A stretch of DNA of 64,000 bases from Dactylosporangium sp040689395 (GTDB lineage: Bacteria; Actinomycetota; Actinomycetes; Mycobacteriales; Micromonosporaceae). Made by a program: the position numbers and the translations under genes. Location: assembly GCF_040689395.1 (NCBI RefSeq), contig NZ_JBFAZX010000010.1, positions 62,001-126,000 on the forward strand, written 5' to 3'. Below, in pieces: positions 62,862 through 64,000 of this stretch. Position 1 is the first letter of the stretch. Each line of letters opens with the position of its first letter. The notes beneath the pieces are model-generated. The model was not told the origin of the DNA, did no database searches, and was given only the letters and a program-made list of their open reading frames with translations.

Positions 62862-64000
62862 TCATGGGCCGCCGAAGGCCGAGGTGGCCGGGTCGAGATC
62901 GGGGGCCGTGGCTGATGGGAGTTCGCGCACACCGGGGCGCCAGCCGCGGCGGCGGCCGCGGGGGAGGACGACCGCGATGAGGAACGCGAGCAGGACCGTG
63001 CCCAGGCCGGTCAGGGCCAGGAGGACCGTCCGGCGGCGGGCCTCGGACTCGCGGGCGGCGTTCGGGTTCCGTGCGGGTTGGGCCAGGGGCGCAGCGGCCG
63101 GCTTCGCAGAGGCGCCCAGGCGTTCGGTCAGGGCGCGGTAAGGGTTGAGCAGACCGGCGCCGTAGCCGGGGCCCGCGTGGCCGCCGTCGGCGGTGGCCCT
63201 CAGCTGGGCGGATACCTGGGCGGCGGTCAGCTCGGGGCGATACTGGCGCAGCAGCGCAGCGGTCGCCGCGACGAACGGGGTGGCGAAGCTGGTGCCGTCC
63301 ATGGTTGTCCAGCCGTCGGGTGTCGCGGTTGTCACAACCTGCGAGCCGGGGGCGACGAGGTCGACGTAAGGGCCGGTCTGCGAGGTCGGCAGCCGCTGGC
63401 CGCCGGGGGCGATCGCGCCCACGCCGATGACGCCGTCGTAGGCGGCCGGATACGGGGCCCTGTTGCCCTGCTCGGCGCCGTTGCCCGCGGCGGCAACCAC
63501 GACCACGTCGTTGTCCAGGGCAAACCTGACGGCGTCGCGGACGACGGCGTCGTCGCGGTAGGAGACCAGGGAAAGGTTGATCACCTGGGCGTTTCGGGCG
63601 ACGGCGTCGCGGATCGCGTTGGCCAGGCCAGTGGGGGTGCCGGGGCGGCCGATCGCGCCGCCGTCCTCGCCCTCGATCAGCTCGCTGACCCGCAGCGCCA
63701 GGATCGTCGCGGCTGGGGCCAGGCCGCGAAACGGGGAACCGGCGACCGGGCGGGCGGCGATGATGCCGGCCACGCCGGTGCCGTGGCCGACGCAGTCGAG
63801 CACCGAGTTGCCGCCGTCGAGCTGGTCCGGGCCGGCCCGCACGGCGCCCTGGAGCTGGGCGTTGCGCGCGTCGACGCCCGAGTCGATCACCGCGACGACG
63901 ATGCCGTGGCCGTCGGCGAGGGCGTTGAGGCGTCCCTGGTCGTACCGCTGCTGGGTCCATGGCGTCCCGGACGGCGCCGGGGCGGGCCGGCGGACCTGGC
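62862..64000 (-). CDS. mycP: Mycosin (S8 subtilisin-like, membrane-anchored) protease, 5' end outside window
   Basis: The visible 378 residues cover the catalytic domain and C-terminal anchor. The upstream end reads TPWTQQRYDQGRLNALADGH, typical of mycosins. Catalytic Asp in VVAVIDSGVDARN, His in VLDCVGHGTGVAGII, oxyanion Asn in VVAAAGNGAEQG and Ser in MDGTSFATPFVAATAALL. A Pro/Ala-rich linker leads to one membrane helix (LALTGLGTVLLAFLIAVVLP) and a short polar tail. Mycosins are required for ESX complex stability. The signal peptide lies beyond the edge. Confidence 0.93.
   Translation of the reverse strand, partial: QVRRPAPAPSGTPWTQQRYDQGRLNALADGHGIVVAVIDSGVDARNAQLQGAVRAGPDQLDGGNSVLDCVGHGTGVAGIIAARPVAGSPFRGLAPAATILALRVSELIEGEDGGAIGRPGTPTGLANAIRDAVARNAQVINLSLVSYRDDAVVRDAVRFALDNDVVVVAAAGNGAEQGNRAPYPAAYDGVIGVGAIAPGGQRLPTSQTGPYVDLVAPGSQVVTTATPDGWTTMDGTSFATPFVAATAALLRQYRPELTAAQVSAQLRATADGGHAGPGYGAGLLNPYRALTERLGASAKPAAAPLAQPARNPNAARESEARRRTVLLALTGLGTVLLAFLIAVVLPRGRRRGWRPGVRELPSATAPDLDPATSAFGGP

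Overview
The window is GC-rich DNA (about 70% G+C by eye) from a high-GC actinobacterium, most likely a member of the Micromonosporaceae or a close relative. The evidence is a futalosine-type menaquinone pathway, a BldC regulator, ESX/type VII secretion genes, SigE-family sigma factors, a 14-gene nuo operon, and many genes that appear leaderless (a TANNNT -10 hexamer 6-7 nt before an ATG/GTG start). The family assignment is an inference. No rRNA, tRNA or CRISPR array was seen.

Region 1 (1-14.3 kb) is mostly chromosomal backbone. It holds a UbiD-type menaquinone decarboxylase (partial) and its UbiX partner, bldC, an Lrp/AsnC regulator, a glycolipid-binding-fold protein and a DEAD-box RNA helicase. 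Next come a giant low-complexity Pro/Gly/Gln protein (interrupted by a 98-base run of N inside a 156-nt tandem repeat), an NlpC/P60 cell-wall peptidase, mqnE with a DUF4229 gene, and a secreted protein built of three repeats.

Region 2 (14.3-26.7 kb) is an accessory, partly decayed island. It carries a truncated and an intact copy of a HelR/HelD-like RNA-polymerase-associated helicase, both behind the same structured 5' leader, with a third copy of the leader core at 25.3 kb. Between them lies a three-gene operon of two tiny peptides flanking a DUF5317 membrane protein. Further on are a Vps62-like membrane protein, a SigE-family sigma factor translationally coupled to a membrane protein whose outer domain is a signal-peptidase-I fold lacking both catalytic residues, a pRiA4b ORF-3 family protein, and a SWIM-associated protein without its SWIM finger. 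Relics of Uma2, RelE/ParE, HigB and DUF2397 genes are scattered among them.

Region 3 (26.7-57.7 kb) is metabolic backbone. It holds a VOC protein, a beta-lactamase-fold lipoprotein, mqnA, a tightly overlapped paaABCDE operon (phenylacetyl-CoA epoxidation), an aldo/keto reductase diverging from mqnC-menG, then menJ, nuoA-N and a polyprenyl diphosphate synthase. Together these make, prenylate, methylate, partly saturate and reduce menaquinone. A near-consensus Rex operator lies upstream of menJ, suggesting NADH/NAD control. An IclR regulator, a RarD transporter and a holin-like protein follow.

Region 4 (57.9-64 kb) is part of a type VII secretion locus: eccE and eccB diverge, an orphan D12-class adenine methyltransferase sits between them and two WXG100 genes, and a partial mycosin protease runs off the window edge.
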